Origin: Phycicoccus elongatus Lp2
GTDB lineage: Bacteria; Actinomycetota; Actinomycetes; Actinomycetales; Dermatophilaceae
Length of the DNA: 52,662 bases
Direction of reading: 5' to 3'
Assembly: GCF_000367525.1 (NCBI RefSeq)
Contig: NZ_HF570956.1
Span: 1,516,484 to 1,569,145, forward strand
A program made the translations under genes and the position numbers. Shown here one piece after another: positions 37,812 to 47,638 of this stretch. The notes under the pieces were generated by a model, which made no database searches, was not told the DNA's origin, and was given only the letters and a program-made list of their open reading frames with translations. Position 1 is the first letter of the stretch. Each line of letters opens with the position of its first letter.

Positions 37812-38714
37812 TCACCGGGCGAAGGTGGTTCCCGTGAGCCGTTCGTAGGCCTCGACGTACTTCGCGCGGGTCCGTTCCACGACGTCCTCGGGCAACGGCG
37901 GGGGCGCCTCCCCTGACGCCTTGTCCCAGCCCGACTCGGGTGAAAGCAACCACTCACGCACGAACTCCTTGTCGAAGCTGGGCTGAGTGTGTCCGGGCTC
38001 CCACTGGTCGGCGGGCCAGAACCGAGATGAGTCCGGTGTCAGCACCTCGTCGGCCAGCACCAGCTCACCGTCGACGACACCGAACTCCACCTTGGTGTCA
38101 GCGATGAGAATCCCGCGCTCGGCCGCGATCTCGTTGCCCCGAGCCAGGATTGCCGTCGTCAGCTCGCGCGCCCGGGCGGCCAGGCCACTCCCGATCGCGG
38201 CCTCCACCGCGGCATACGACATGGGTTCGTCGTGCTCCCCCTGGGGGGCCTTGGTCGACGGCGTGAAGATCGGCTGGTCGAAGCGCGACCCGTCGACGAG
38301 CCCTTCCGGGAGGCGTATGCCGCTCACGTGGCCGTCCGCGGCATACTCCCGCAAGCCTCCACCCGTGAGGTAGGCGCGCGCCACGCATTCCACCGGCAGC
38401 ATCTCGAGGCGACGGACGAGGACCGCACGTCCGGCCACCTCGGCAGGGACGTCCGTGGACAGCACATGGTTGGGCACGATGCTCGCCAACTGCTCGAACC
38501 ACCACAGCGAGAGCTGGGTCAGCACCGCGCCCTTGTCGGGAATGGCTGGTTCGAGGACGAAGTCGAAGGCCGAGATCCGGTCCGAGGCGACGAGCAGGAG
38601 TTGGTCCTCGCGAGCCCGACCGTCGTCCCCGATCGGGGCATAGAGGTCTCGGACCTTGCCCGAGTAGAGGTGGACGAACCCGGGGAGTCCCGGGGCAGGA
38701 TCGGCGATCGACAT
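37812..38714 (-). CDS. purC: Phosphoribosylaminoimidazole-succinocarboxamide synthase
   Basis: 300 residues. It joins CAIR and aspartate to SAICAR. Motifs: HLYSGKVRDLY, LLLVASDRISAFDFVL, VRRLEMLPVECVARAYLTG, FTPSTKAPQGEHDEPMS, IADTKVEFG and EVLTPDSSRFWPADQWEPGH then QPSFDKEFVREWL. The ATG at 38714 has a CAGACT box seven bases upstream (38722-38727), as in the leaderless genes. The 151 bases between it and purL contain one GTATGCCG and nothing else I can identify. Confidence 0.97.
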   Translation of the reverse strand: MSIADPAPGLPGFVHLYSGKVRDLYAPIGDDGRAREDQLLLVASDRISAFDFVLEPAIPDKGAVLTQLSLWWFEQLASIVPNHVLSTDVPAEVAGRAVLVRRLEMLPVECVARAYLTGGGLREYAADGHVSGIRLPEGLVDGSRFDQPIFTPSTKAPQGEHDEPMSYAAVEAAIGSGLAARARELTTAILARGNEIAAERGILIADTKVEFGVVDGELVLADEVLTPDSSRFWPADQWEPGHTQPSFDKEFVREWLLSPESGWDKASGEAPPPLPEDVVERTRAKYVEAYERLTGTTFAR

Positions 38715-38757
38715 GCCCGTCAGTCTGTCAGCCGTCGCGTGCTCGACCACATGAGCC

Positions 38758-38787
38758 TTACCGTTGCATAGGCTTCCTATGTATGTT
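38758..38787 (+). promoter_or_regulatory. MarR promoter with palindromic operator
   Basis: TTACCG (38758-38763) and TATGTT (38782-38787) are 18 bases apart, and TATGTT ends six bases before ATG 38794, giving a leaderless mRNA. CATAGG-CTT-CCTATG (38767-38781) lies in the spacer, a typical MarR-type operator for autorepression. It is also close upstream of purC on the other strand. Confidence 0.65.
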
Positions 38788-38793
38788 GGTCTC

Positions 38794-39246
38794 ATGCCCC
38801 TCGACCAATCCGCCGACCGCCTGCTGCGTGCCTCGGCCCGCCTCTCCCGCTGGGCCACCCGTCACGCCAGCATCGACATCCCCTATGCCCAGGCCCGCCT
38901 CCTGGCGCTCATGGATGACCACGGCCCGATGCGCATCACCGCCCTTGCCGAACACGACAACACGTCGCAACCGACCATGACCACCCAGGTCCAACGCCTC
39001 GTCGACCAGGGGTGGGCCCGACGCCAACCCGACCCCGTCGATGCACGAGCCACCCTCGCCAGCCTGACCCCCAGCGGTCAACGAGAGCTCGATCGCCTCC
39101 GCGCCGCCCGCGAGGCAACCCTCGCGCCCGTCCTCGCCCGCCTCCACCCCACCCAGCGCGCAGCGGTCCCGGCCGCTGTCGCCGTCCTCGAAGCCCTCCT
39201 TGCCGCCGCTGCCGACGAGTCCACCGCCACACGCCAGGAAGCCTGA
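38794..39246 (+). CDS. MarR-family transcriptional regulator
   Basis: 150 residues. A winged helix is visible: MRITALAEHDNTSQPTMTTQ is helix-turn-helix, RLVDQGWARRQPDPVDARAT is the recognition-wing segment, and LTPSGQRELDRLRAAREATL starts the dimer helix. It should repress itself and the following transporter gene until bound by a ligand such as an aromatic acid or drug. ATG 38794 was preferred over upstream TTG/ATG codons because it follows the -10 box at leaderless spacing. The MFS gene begins three bases after its stop. Confidence 0.92.
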   Translation: MPLDQSADRLLRASARLSRWATRHASIDIPYAQARLLALMDDHGPMRITALAEHDNTSQPTMTTQVQRLVDQGWARRQPDPVDARATLASLTPSGQRELDRLRAAREATLAPVLARLHPTQRAAVPAAVAVLEALLAAAADESTATRQEA

Positions 39247-39249
39247 CCC

Positions 39250-40071
39250 ATGTCCTTGTTCCGCCAACCCCGTCCCGTGCTGGCCGTAGCCTTCGCCTGC
39301 GTCATTGCCTTCATGGGCATCGGCCTGGTCGACCCCATCCTCAAACCAATCGCCGACGACCTCGGCGCCGGTCCGGCCCAGGTGTCCCTGCTCTTCACGA
39401 GCTACATGGCCGTCATGGGATTGACCATGCTCGTCACCGGCTGGGTGAGCAGCCGCCTGGGCGCCAAGCGCACATTGATCCTCGGTCTGGCCATCATCAT
39501 CATCGGCGCGGGCCTCGCGGGCTCGATGGACAGCATCGGCGGAATCGTGGGCTTCCGCGCGGTCTGGGGGCTGGGCAACGCCCTCTTCATCGCCACCGCC
39601 CTGGCCACGATCGTCGCCTCGGCACGCGGCTCGGTCGGCCAGGCGATCATCCTCTACGAGGCCGCCCTCGGTCTGGGCAGCGCCGCCGGCCCGCTCCTCG
39701 GCGGCGCCCTCGGCGGGATCTCGTGGCGCTACCCGTTCTACGGAATCGTCGCCCTCGTCGGCGGCAGGCCGGGTCAGCCCGGGACGCTGACCTCGCCGTC
39801 GATCGCCCGGCGCGCGATGTCGGTGCGGTGGTGCGAGCCGGCCAACTCGATGCGGCCGACCGCGGCATACGCCCGATGGCGGGCCTGCTCCAACGTGGGC
39901 CCGGTCCCGACCACGGAGAGCACCCGTCCACCAGCTGACACGAGGACTCCGTCGTCGTCCAGGGCCGTGCCGGCATGGAGCACGTATGCCGTGCCCTCGC
40001 CTGCGTCGATCGTGTCGCCTTCGTCGGTGAGCCCGTCGATCGGGTCGCCGGTCCGTGGCGCGGCCGGGTAG
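39250..40071 (+). pseudogene. MFS transporter truncated at the purD 3' end
   Basis: The first 170 codons encode the N-terminal half of a drug:proton antiporter-type MFS protein: six hydrophobic helices, VAFACVIAFMGIGLVDPILK, the GWVSSRLGAKRTLILGLA loop (MFS motif A) and LGLGSAAGPLLGGALGGISW (motif C-like). After about 39765 the frame runs antisense through purD to a stop at 40071, without membrane character. A deletion ending at the purD stop has removed the second half. Without it transport is not expected. Confidence 0.88.
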
Positions 40072-41075
40072 TTCTCGGCGGCCACGACGACGGTCACCGC
40101 CGCGTTGTCGCGCCAGCGCAGCGGGTCGACGTCGATCAGTCGGCCGGTGGCGGCGGCCAGCAGGAGCTGCGCCAGCGGGGTCTCGAGGCGGGCCAGCACG
40201 ACCTGGGTCTCCGGGTCGCCGAAGCGTGCATTGAACTCGATGACCCTCGGCCCGCGCGAGGTGAGCGCGAGGCCCACGAAGAGCACGCCGACGAAGGGCG
40301 TGCCGCGCCGACGCATCTCGTCGAGGGTTGGTTGTGCGACCCGGGCCACGACGTCGGCGGCGAGGTCGACCGGCGCCCAGGGCAGCGGGCTGTAGGCGCC
40401 CATGCCACCGGTGTTGGGGCCGGCATCGTCGTCCCCGACCCGCTTGAAGTCCTGCGCCGGCACCAGGGGCACGGCGGTCGTGCCGTCGCAGAGGCAGAAG
40501 AGCGACACCTCCGGTCCGTCGAGGAACTCCTCGATGACCACCCGACCGTCGGGTTTGGCCAGGCAGGCGGCCGCATGGGCGAGCGCGACCTGGCGCTCGG
40601 AGGTGACGACGACGCCCTTGCCGGCGGCCAAGCCGTCCTCCTTGACCACATGCGGGGCGCCGAAGGCATCGAGGGCGTCCTCGACCTCGGCCAGGGTCGA
40701 GCAGACGTGGGCCAGCCCGGTCGGCACCTCGGCGGCCGACATGACGTCCTTGGCGAAGGACTTGCTCCCCTCGAGCCGCGCCGCCTCGGCCGTCGGCCCG
40801 AAACATGCAATCCCCTCCGCGACAAGGGCATCGGTCACACCCGCGACCAGCGGTGCCTCAGGGCCGACAACGACCAGATCCACGCCCAGCTCCGTGGCCA
40901 GGGCCACCACGCCCTTCGGCGAGGTGGGGCCGCCCTCGATGTCGCGACAGAGCGCAAGGGCCGCGATGCCGGGGTTGCCGGGCGCAGCGATCACGGCATC
41001 CACGGCGGGGTCGGCACTGAGGGACCGGACGAGGGCGTGCTCACGCGCACCGCTGCCGAGGACGAGAACCTTCAC
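39774..41075 (-). CDS. purD: Phosphoribosylamine-glycine ligase
   Basis: 433 residues, full length. It makes GAR from phosphoribosylamine and glycine with ATP. ATP-grasp motifs: VLVLGSGAREHALVRSL, VDLVVVGPEAPLVAGVTDAL, FGPTAEAARLEGSKSFAK, VVKEDGLAAGKGVVV, QDFKRVGDDDAGPNTGGMGA and RVIEFNARFGDPETQVVL. The C-terminus (AIDGEVSVPG) is intact although a deletion breakpoint lies directly beyond its stop. A TAGGGT box (41083-41088) seven bases before the GTG at 41075 implies a leaderless mRNA. Confidence 0.97.
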   Translation of the reverse strand: MKVLVLGSGAREHALVRSLSADPAVDAVIAAPGNPGIAALALCRDIEGGPTSPKGVVALATELGVDLVVVGPEAPLVAGVTDALVAEGIACFGPTAEAARLEGSKSFAKDVMSAAEVPTGLAHVCSTLAEVEDALDAFGAPHVVKEDGLAAGKGVVVTSERQVALAHAAACLAKPDGRVVIEEFLDGPEVSLFCLCDGTTAVPLVPAQDFKRVGDDDAGPNTGGMGAYSPLPWAPVDLAADVVARVAQPTLDEMRRRGTPFVGVLFVGLALTSRGPRVIEFNARFGDPETQVVLARLETPLAQLLLAAATGRLIDVDPLRWRDNAAVTVVVAAENYPAAPRTGDPIDGLTDEGDTIDAGEGTAYVLHAGTALDDDGVLVSAGGRVLSVVGTGPTLEQARHRAYAAVGRIELAGSHHRTDIARRAIDGEVSVPG

Positions 41076-41082
41076 GAGGACG

Positions 41083-41088
41083 ACCCTA
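41083..41088 (-). promoter_or_regulatory. -10 box, leaderless start of purD
   Basis: Minus-strand TAGGGT followed by seven bases and GTG 41075. Confidence 0.55.
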
Positions 41089-41104
41089 GCGGGGAGCAGA
41101 AATG

Positions 41105-41157
41105 AGGAAGCGACGGACCCGGGGAGCAGGGGGGTTAATCCCCGGGGCCGTCGCTTC
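41105..41157. terminator. Strong hairpin between divergent purD and the LuxR-type gene
   Basis: GGAAGCGACGG (41105-41115) pairs with CCGTCGCTTCC (41147-41157), and inner CCCGGGGA/TCCCCGGG continue the stem. It lies between two divergent starts, so it is more likely a leader structure or insulator than an end-of-operon terminator. A second small stem GGTCTT-GGGGGG-AAGACC follows at about 41175. I recognise no riboswitch. Confidence 0.55.
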
Positions 41158-41284
41158 CGTCTGCGTGGCGCTCTCGGTCTTGGGGGGAAGACCGGCGCTC
41201 TGCGTAGACATCGACGAGGTCGATGACTCGACAGTAGGCGTTGGCCGCGTTCATGTAAAGTTCAACCATGTCGGATCAAGGACA

Positions 41285-42295
41285 GTGTCGGAAATCCGTC
41301 ACTTCCGCTGGGGGGCGAGCGAGGTGAGCACGGTCGAGGGTTGGGCACGCGCGTCCGACCCCCGCCTCGCTCTCTACGAGGCACTCGTCGGCCTCACCCA
41401 ACCAAGTCGGGTGGCCCTCGAGCAGCTGGGCTTCGCCGGCCCTCTCCTCGACGTCGAGCTCCCCCGCCTCGCGGAGTCCGGGCTGGTCTCCCTCCTCGAT
41501 GACGGCACCATCGCCGTGGCGGACCCCCAGGTCGCCATCCCTCGGTATGCCGCGGAGCTGGAGCGCCTCGCCGCCTCCTCGCGCTCGGGGTTGGGTGCCC
41601 TCGCCGACCGCTACCGGGAAGCCCAGGACGCCCAGGAGCGGGCGGCGACCTTCGACGTCACCCTCACCAGCGGCATCGGCGAGTTGGACTACACGCGCGC
41701 CCAGGTCCTGCGGGCCGCCCGGACGTCGATCGAGTTCGTCGCGGCGCGCACCCCCACCAATGACCATCTCGTCCTCAGCGGCGGCCCCGACGACATCCTG
41801 CTTCGAGGCGGCCTGACTCGCCGGCTCGTCCTCGACTCCTCCATCCTCGATGTCGAGGGCACGACCAAGGCGCTGGCCAGGCTGACCGAGACCGGCGCCC
41901 AGGTGCGCCTCATGCCTACCCTGGCATTGAGTGTGCTCGTGACGGATCGCTCGATCGCCATCGTGGACATCACGAACCACGACCCGTCGGGCTACGGCTG
42001 CATCGTCGTTCGTCACACTCCCCTCGTCATGGCCCTCAACGAGTTGGTCGACGCGAGCTTCGCGGGCAGCACGGAAGCACCCAGAGCGCGGGCAGATGCA
42101 CGCAGTCGCTTCGGCGCCCGGCAGGCCCAGACGCTTGCCCTCCTCGCCGCCGGAGCGACGGACTCGACCATCGCCCGGCAGGTCGGTGTGTCACAGCGAA
42201 CCGTGGAGCGCTTCGTGCGCACGATCCTCGACGACCTCGGCGCCTCGACCCGCTTCCAGGCCGGGGCGCAGGCAGAGCGGGCCGGGCTGCTCTGA
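41285..42295 (+). CDS. LuxR-type HTH regulator with TrmB-like N-terminal region
   Basis: 336 residues. The C-terminal 65 residues are a LuxR/NarL HTH: ARQAQTLALLAAGATDSTIA then RQVGVSQRTVERFVRTILDD. The first 80 residues resemble a winged helix (LYEALVGLTQPSRVALEQLG). Residues 130-250 look like the PLD-like sensor of TrmB proteins (YTRAQVLRAARTSIEFVAAR, GAQVRLMPTLALSVLVTDRS). There is no receiver domain. Similar proteins occur in many copies in related actinobacteria and a second one lies at 46090. The GTG at 41285 follows AAGGA; an alternative in-frame GTG lies at 41324. The target could be the following helR. Confidence 0.8.
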   Translation: MSEIRHFRWGASEVSTVEGWARASDPRLALYEALVGLTQPSRVALEQLGFAGPLLDVELPRLAESGLVSLLDDGTIAVADPQVAIPRYAAELERLAASSRSGLGALADRYREAQDAQERAATFDVTLTSGIGELDYTRAQVLRAARTSIEFVAARTPTNDHLVLSGGPDDILLRGGLTRRLVLDSSILDVEGTTKALARLTETGAQVRLMPTLALSVLVTDRSIAIVDITNHDPSGYGCIVVRHTPLVMALNELVDASFAGSTEAPRARADARSRFGARQAQTLALLAAGATDSTIARQVGVSQRTVERFVRTILDDLGASTRFQAGAQAERAGLL

Positions 42296-42378
42296 CGCCG
42301 CCTGGTCGCGGGGATAAACTTGGATGTTCCCCAGTTCGGGCGCGGGGGCGCCCACGGCACAGGAGACTCGAGAAGTTC

Positions 42379-44604
42379 GTGACCGCGAGTTCATCGCTTC
42401 GCCCAGATCTCGGCGATGTCGCCGCCACCGAGGTGGCCGCTGAGCAGGCCCACGTCGACCGGGTGTATGCGGAGTTGGCCAAGGCCGACGCCCGGGCCGC
42501 CAGCGTCGCCGCCGAGGGTTTGGCCCGCGGCCGCACCGATCGCACGGGGGATGTCCGTGACGAGGAGATGACCGGTCTCTTCGAGCGCGACGCCCTCATG
42601 TATGCCGCGGCACGTCGGCGCGCGACCCTCGAGAAGCAGTACGAAGGGCTCGTCTTCGGGCGGCTGGACCTCGGCGAGGAGCACTCGGAGCCCGGGGAGC
42701 GCGAGGTGCGCCACATCGGTCGGCTCGGGGTCCGGGACGACGACTACGAGCCGCTGGTCATCGACTGGCGCGCACCCGCCGCGGCGGCCTTCTATCGAGC
42801 CACGCCAGTGGAGCCGATGGGTGTCCTGCGGCGCCGGGTCCTGCGTTGCTCGGGCTCTCGGGTCATCGGCGTCGAGGACGACCTCATGGTGCCGGAGGCA
42901 CCCGAAGACCTCGTCGTCGTGGGTGATGGGGCGCTCATGGCTGCTCTCACCCGCAGCCGCGGTCGGCAGATGCGCGACATCGTGGCGACCATCCAGGCGC
43001 ACCAGGACGCCGCGATCCGGGCCACCTCACGAGGAGTCGTCGAGATCAGCGGTGGTCCCGGCACCGGCAAGACGGTGGTGGCGCTGCACCGCGCGGCATA
43101 CCTGCTCTACTCGGAGCGCCGCCGTTTCGAGAGTGGTGGGATCCTCGTGGTGGGACCGTCGGCGGCCTACACGGCATACATCGAGAGGGTCCTGCCCAGC
43201 CTGGGCGAGGACTCGGTTGCGCTGCGCGCCCTGGGGGACCTCGTCGACGGGGTGACCGCGACCCGCATGGACCACCCCGAGGTGGCGGCGGTCAAGGGCA
43301 GCCTGCGCATCCGGCGGCTGCTCGCCCGTGCCGCCGGCCGGCCGCCAGAGGGTGCCCCGACCGTCTTCCGCGCCTTCATTGCAGGCCATGCCGTCAGGCT
43401 CGACGAGCCCCAACTGGCCGGGCTGCGCAAGAGGGTGCTGCGCGGCCATGCGCACAATCTCGCCACGGATCAGGCCCGCGAGGCCCTGGCCCAAGCCGCC
43501 TGGGAATCGGTGCGCCTGGGAGAGCGCGAGCACTTCCTGGACGCCTTCGACTCCTCGCGCGATGTCGACGAGTTCATGGCGGCCTGGTGGCCGCAGGTCG
43601 ATCCGCGCGAGGTCCTGCTGCGCCTGGTCGACACCGACGACGTCTCGCGCTTGGCCGGGGGTGTCCTCACCCATGACGAAGCGGCCGCCGTCGCGGTGAG
43701 CAACCGGGAGGCCTTGGAGGAGGGCACCTGGTCGGTCGCCGATGTGGCGCTCATCGACGACCTCGCGGCCCGGTTGGGTCCGGTCCAGGAGGCCGCGGCC
43801 GAGGAGGTGGGCTTCTACGACATCGAGGAGCTCGACGACCTGGGAGCCCACGGCGTGCAGGACGTGCAGGTCGGCGGCATGTCCCGGATGGCGACACGAA
43901 GCAACGCCGTCATCACCCCGGTCGATGCGCGAGAACGGTTGTTGCAGGGCCGGATCGAGCGGCCGACGTCCTATGCACACGTCCTCGTCGACGAGGCCCA
44001 GGACCTCTCGCCGATGCAGTGGCGCATGTTGGGCCGCAGGGGGCGTTCGGCCTCGTGGACCGTGGTCGGCGATGCAGCCCAGGCCTCGTGGGGGGACCTG
44101 GGCGAGGCGCTCGAGGCGCGGCGAGCGGCATACGGCTCACTGCCGATCCAGTCCTTTCACATGGACACCAACTATCGCAACGCGCGCGAGATCTTCGACT
44201 ATGCGCGGCGCGTGATCCTTCCCGTCGTTCCTGATGCGGACATCCCCAATGCGGTGCGCGAGACCGGGATCGATCCGCGTGAGATGGTCATCGACGGATC
44301 AGTCGAGCGTCACGTCGGGATGGCCCTCGAGGAGCTGCTCCAAGAGGTCGACGGCTCGATCGCCATCATCCCGCCGACGCGCTGGCACGACCGGCTTCGT
44401 GTCTTCGACGGCGCCGGTGACGGGCGGGTGCAGGTCATCGACCCGCTCTCGACCAAGGGCCTGGAGTGGGATGCGACGATCGTGCTCGATCCGGAGGGCA
44501 TCGCGCAGGAGTCACCCGGCGGCGCGCGCGTCCTCTACGTGGTGCTCACCCGCGCCGCGCACCGGATGTCGGTCCTCCGCCCGCACAACCCAACTTCTGC
44601 GTGA
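42379..44604 (+). CDS. helR: HelD/HelR-family RNA polymerase recycling ATPase
   Basis: 741 residues. SF1 (UvrD-like) motor motifs: Walker A ISGGPGTGKTVVALHRAAYL (225-232), Walker B VLVDEAQDLSPMQWRML and a motif VI-like RVLYVVLTRAAHRMSVLRP. The N-terminal coiled coil (about 10-90) with EKQYEGLVFGRLD and PLVIDWRAPAAAAFYRA is the HelD signature. HelR displaces rifamycins and stalled nucleic acid from RNA polymerase, and can confer rifampicin tolerance. The rifamycin-associated element is not recognisable upstream. The last codons and stop lie inside a dispersed repeat. Confidence 0.88.
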   Translation: MTASSSLRPDLGDVAATEVAAEQAHVDRVYAELAKADARAASVAAEGLARGRTDRTGDVRDEEMTGLFERDALMYAAARRRATLEKQYEGLVFGRLDLGEEHSEPGEREVRHIGRLGVRDDDYEPLVIDWRAPAAAAFYRATPVEPMGVLRRRVLRCSGSRVIGVEDDLMVPEAPEDLVVVGDGALMAALTRSRGRQMRDIVATIQAHQDAAIRATSRGVVEISGGPGTGKTVVALHRAAYLLYSERRRFESGGILVVGPSAAYTAYIERVLPSLGEDSVALRALGDLVDGVTATRMDHPEVAAVKGSLRIRRLLARAAGRPPEGAPTVFRAFIAGHAVRLDEPQLAGLRKRVLRGHAHNLATDQAREALAQAAWESVRLGEREHFLDAFDSSRDVDEFMAAWWPQVDPREVLLRLVDTDDVSRLAGGVLTHDEAAAVAVSNREALEEGTWSVADVALIDDLAARLGPVQEAAAEEVGFYDIEELDDLGAHGVQDVQVGGMSRMATRSNAVITPVDARERLLQGRIERPTSYAHVLVDEAQDLSPMQWRMLGRRGRSASWTVVGDAAQASWGDLGEALEARRAAYGSLPIQSFHMDTNYRNAREIFDYARRVILPVVPDADIPNAVRETGIDPREMVIDGSVERHVGMALEELLQEVDGSIAIIPPTRWHDRLRVFDGAGDGRVQVIDPLSTKGLEWDATIVLDPEGIAQESPGGARVLYVVLTRAAHRMSVLRPHNPTSA

Positions 44605-44674
44605 CGCGGAACTTGTCCTGACGCACGGCTATTTCTGCGTCCACACCCAACTTCTGCGTGACGCAGAAGTTGGG
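44591..44674. repeat. Dispersed paired-palindrome repeat, copy 2, between helR and purA
   Basis: Unit one (44591-44615) is the near-palindrome CAACTTCTGCGTGACGCGG plus AACTTG and contains the helR stop codon. Unit two (44646-44674) is a perfect palindrome: CCCAACTTCTGCGT, one base, and its exact complement. Unit spacing (about 57 bases) matches copy 1 at 19361-19444. It occupies the whole gap between the convergent genes and can act as a terminator. Confidence 0.8.
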
Positions 44675-44676
44675 GT

Positions 44677-46089
<1,413 letters not shown>

Positions 46090-46911
46090 CTAGCGCCCCA
46101 CGATCGACGTCGACTTCTCTCGCTGACCAACAGCCAGACCCAGTTGGTAGCGCGTATCCGCACCGTGGACGGCCATGATCGAGGCAATGCGACGCCGCAC
46201 CGTACGCAGGCCCAGACCCATGAGACGCGCGATGACCTCGTCCTTGAAGCCCAGGGCGAGCAACTCGAGCAGGCGGTCGTCGTCCTTGTGATCACCAAGG
46301 GCCGCGACAATCGGCTGGGCATGGGCCCACAGCAGGTCGAAGTAGGCGGCGTGCAGGCGCACGACGAGGGGGTCGCGCGAGATGACATACCCGGCCTCGG
46401 GAATCCCCCACTGCGCCAAGGCCACGACGGCCTCGTCACCGAAGACGGCGAACTCGGTCTCGACATCGGGCAGCATCCGCTGCACCTCACCAACCGACTG
46501 CCACGACTGCATCCAACGCACCGATGAGGGGGAGTCGAGAACGTGCGCCGGGTAGAGAGTGCGCTGCACCATGCCGGCCCGCATCCGGTCCTGGGTCTCG
46601 CGCATGTTGGCCTCATCGAGGGCCGGCCCCTCGTCGAGGAGCATGACGAGGTTTCGGAGCTCACCCTGGAGGCGAGCGGTGAGCCCGGCGACGGTCGGCG
46701 CGGCGAGGTCCGGCAGGAGCGCCTCCCACGCCGAACCGGCGATCCCGCCCGGAGGAGCCACGACCAGGCGGAGCAGCTCGTTGACGCGGGCCAGGTCGCG
46801 TCGGCGCGCCTCCATGCGCACCGTCTCCTGGGCCAGCATGGCGGCGAGTTCCTCGCGGGCCTGTGCGGCGGTCGCCACGGTGGTGGCCGCTGGTGGCGTC
46901 GGTCGCGTCAT
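46090..46911 (-). CDS. LuxR-type HTH regulator, TrmB-like architecture, second copy
   Basis: 273 residues. The C-terminal HTH is RLLELLALGFKDEVIARLMG then LGLRTVRRRIASIMAVHGAD. The N-terminal part is a coiled coil (AREELAAMLAQETVRMEARR) where classical TrmB proteins have a winged helix. The middle (90-190) is the sensor-like region. It is probably a distant paralogue of the gene at 41285, with the winged helix lost. GGAGGGGTTCTG before the ATG at 46911 fixes the start. Regulated genes are unknown. Confidence 0.78.
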   Translation of the reverse strand: MTRPTPPAATTVATAAQAREELAAMLAQETVRMEARRRDLARVNELLRLVVAPPGGIAGSAWEALLPDLAAPTVAGLTARLQGELRNLVMLLDEGPALDEANMRETQDRMRAGMVQRTLYPAHVLDSPSSVRWMQSWQSVGEVQRMLPDVETEFAVFGDEAVVALAQWGIPEAGYVISRDPLVVRLHAAYFDLLWAHAQPIVAALGDHKDDDRLLELLALGFKDEVIARLMGLGLRTVRRRIASIMAVHGADTRYQLGLAVGQREKSTSIVGR

Positions 46912-46974
46912 CAGAACCCCTCCAGATTTGGCATTTTCCTGCCACGTGCACCTTAGTGCCTCTTTTTTGGAGAC

Positions 46975-46986
46975 TGTGCATGCACA
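46975..46986. promoter_or_regulatory. Perfect 12-bp palindrome upstream of the second LuxR-type gene
   Basis: TGTGCATGCACA lies 64 bases upstream of the ATG, in an AT-richer stretch that includes TTTTTT. It is a candidate operator for this regulator. The remaining 46912-47061 shows no gene. Confidence 0.45.
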
Positions 46987-47061
46987 ATGGTCGTGTTGCC
47001 GCGTTGCAGGGGACGTTCGCAACATGCTGCGCCTCAGTGCGCGAGCTCCTGGCAGGGGGCT

Positions 47062-47096
47062 GAAGGGGCCTGACCCAACAAGGGTCGGGCCCCTTC
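47062..47096. terminator. 15-bp hairpin downstream of the DUF3151 gene
   Basis: GAAGGGGCCTGACCC (47062-47076) pairs with GGGTCGGGCCCCTTC (47082-47096) with one G-T pair and a five-base loop. No T tract. Confidence 0.7.
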
Positions 47097-47154
47097 CACT
47101 GTCCCGGCCCGTCTGTGTCGGCTTGCCTGTCCCAGCCCCCTGACTGGTGCGTCC

Positions 47155-47559
47155 TCAGAGGTCGAGCGCGCGGGCTCCCTCGGCCGACGATGCGCGCAGG
47201 AACTCCTCACAGCGGTGGCGCTCGTCCTCCTCGCCGATCTCCCGGGCCGCCTTGGCCAGTGCCGCGAGCGCGCGCAGGAAGCCCCGGTTCGGCTCGTGCT
47301 CCCACGGGATCGGTCCCTGCCCTCGCCACCCGGCGCGGCGCAGAGCGTCGAGCCCCCGGTGGTAGCCGGTTCGCGCATACGCATAGGCCTGCACCGGGTG
47401 GTCGGCCTCGAGCGACGCCTCGGCCAGGACCGCCCAGGCCAGACTCGACGCCGGATGGGCGGCAGCGACCCGGCCTGGCCGCTCCTCACCGGCGGCGATC
47501 ATCGCGGCGGCCGGGTCCTCGGGCAGCAGGGTCGGCGGGATTCCGAGCAGGTCAGTCAT
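47155..47559 (-). CDS. DUF3151 protein
   Basis: 134 residues. LGIPPTLLPEDPAAAMIAAG, HPASSLAWAVLAEASLEADH, AYAYARTGYHRGLDALRRAG and PNRGFLRALAALAKAAREIG are the TPR-like helices of DUF3151, conserved in actinobacteria near purA and fba. No function is known. A TAGGCT box (47566-47571) ends six bases before the ATG at 47559, so the mRNA is leaderless. Confidence 0.9.
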   Translation of the reverse strand: MTDLLGIPPTLLPEDPAAAMIAAGEERPGRVAAAHPASSLAWAVLAEASLEADHPVQAYAYARTGYHRGLDALRRAGWRGQGPIPWEHEPNRGFLRALAALAKAAREIGEEDERHRCEEFLRASSAEGARALDL

Positions 47560-47565
47560 GGGCCG

Positions 47566-47571
47566 AGCCTA
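47566..47571 (-). promoter_or_regulatory. -10 box, leaderless start of the DUF3151 gene
   Basis: Minus-strand TAGGCT, six bases, then ATG 47559. Confidence 0.55.
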
Positions 47572-47584
47572 TGTCCCTCCACGC

Positions 47585-47623
47585 GTATGCCGCCCGCTCA
47601 CCGAGGGTGAGCGGGCGGCATAC
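47585..47623. terminator. Perfect 18-bp hairpin built from two inverted GTATGCCG copies
   Basis: GTATGCCGCCCGCTCACC (47585-47602) pairs exactly with 47606-47623; the loop is GAG. Each arm begins with the window-wide octamer. It lies between fba and the DUF3151 gene, both on the minus strand, so it can terminate fba. Confidence 0.85.
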
Positions 47624-47638
47624 ATGGTCATCGCCTTG

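Noticed and set aside
41158-41284. Riboswitch in the leader of the LuxR-type gene
   Set aside because: Small stems exist, but I could not match them to any known class and they may be part of the neighbouring hairpin.
42296-42378. Rifamycin-associated element before helR
   Set aside because: GGGGATAAACTTGGATGTTCCCC has weak symmetry but does not match the element's inverted GGGGCTTGC arms.
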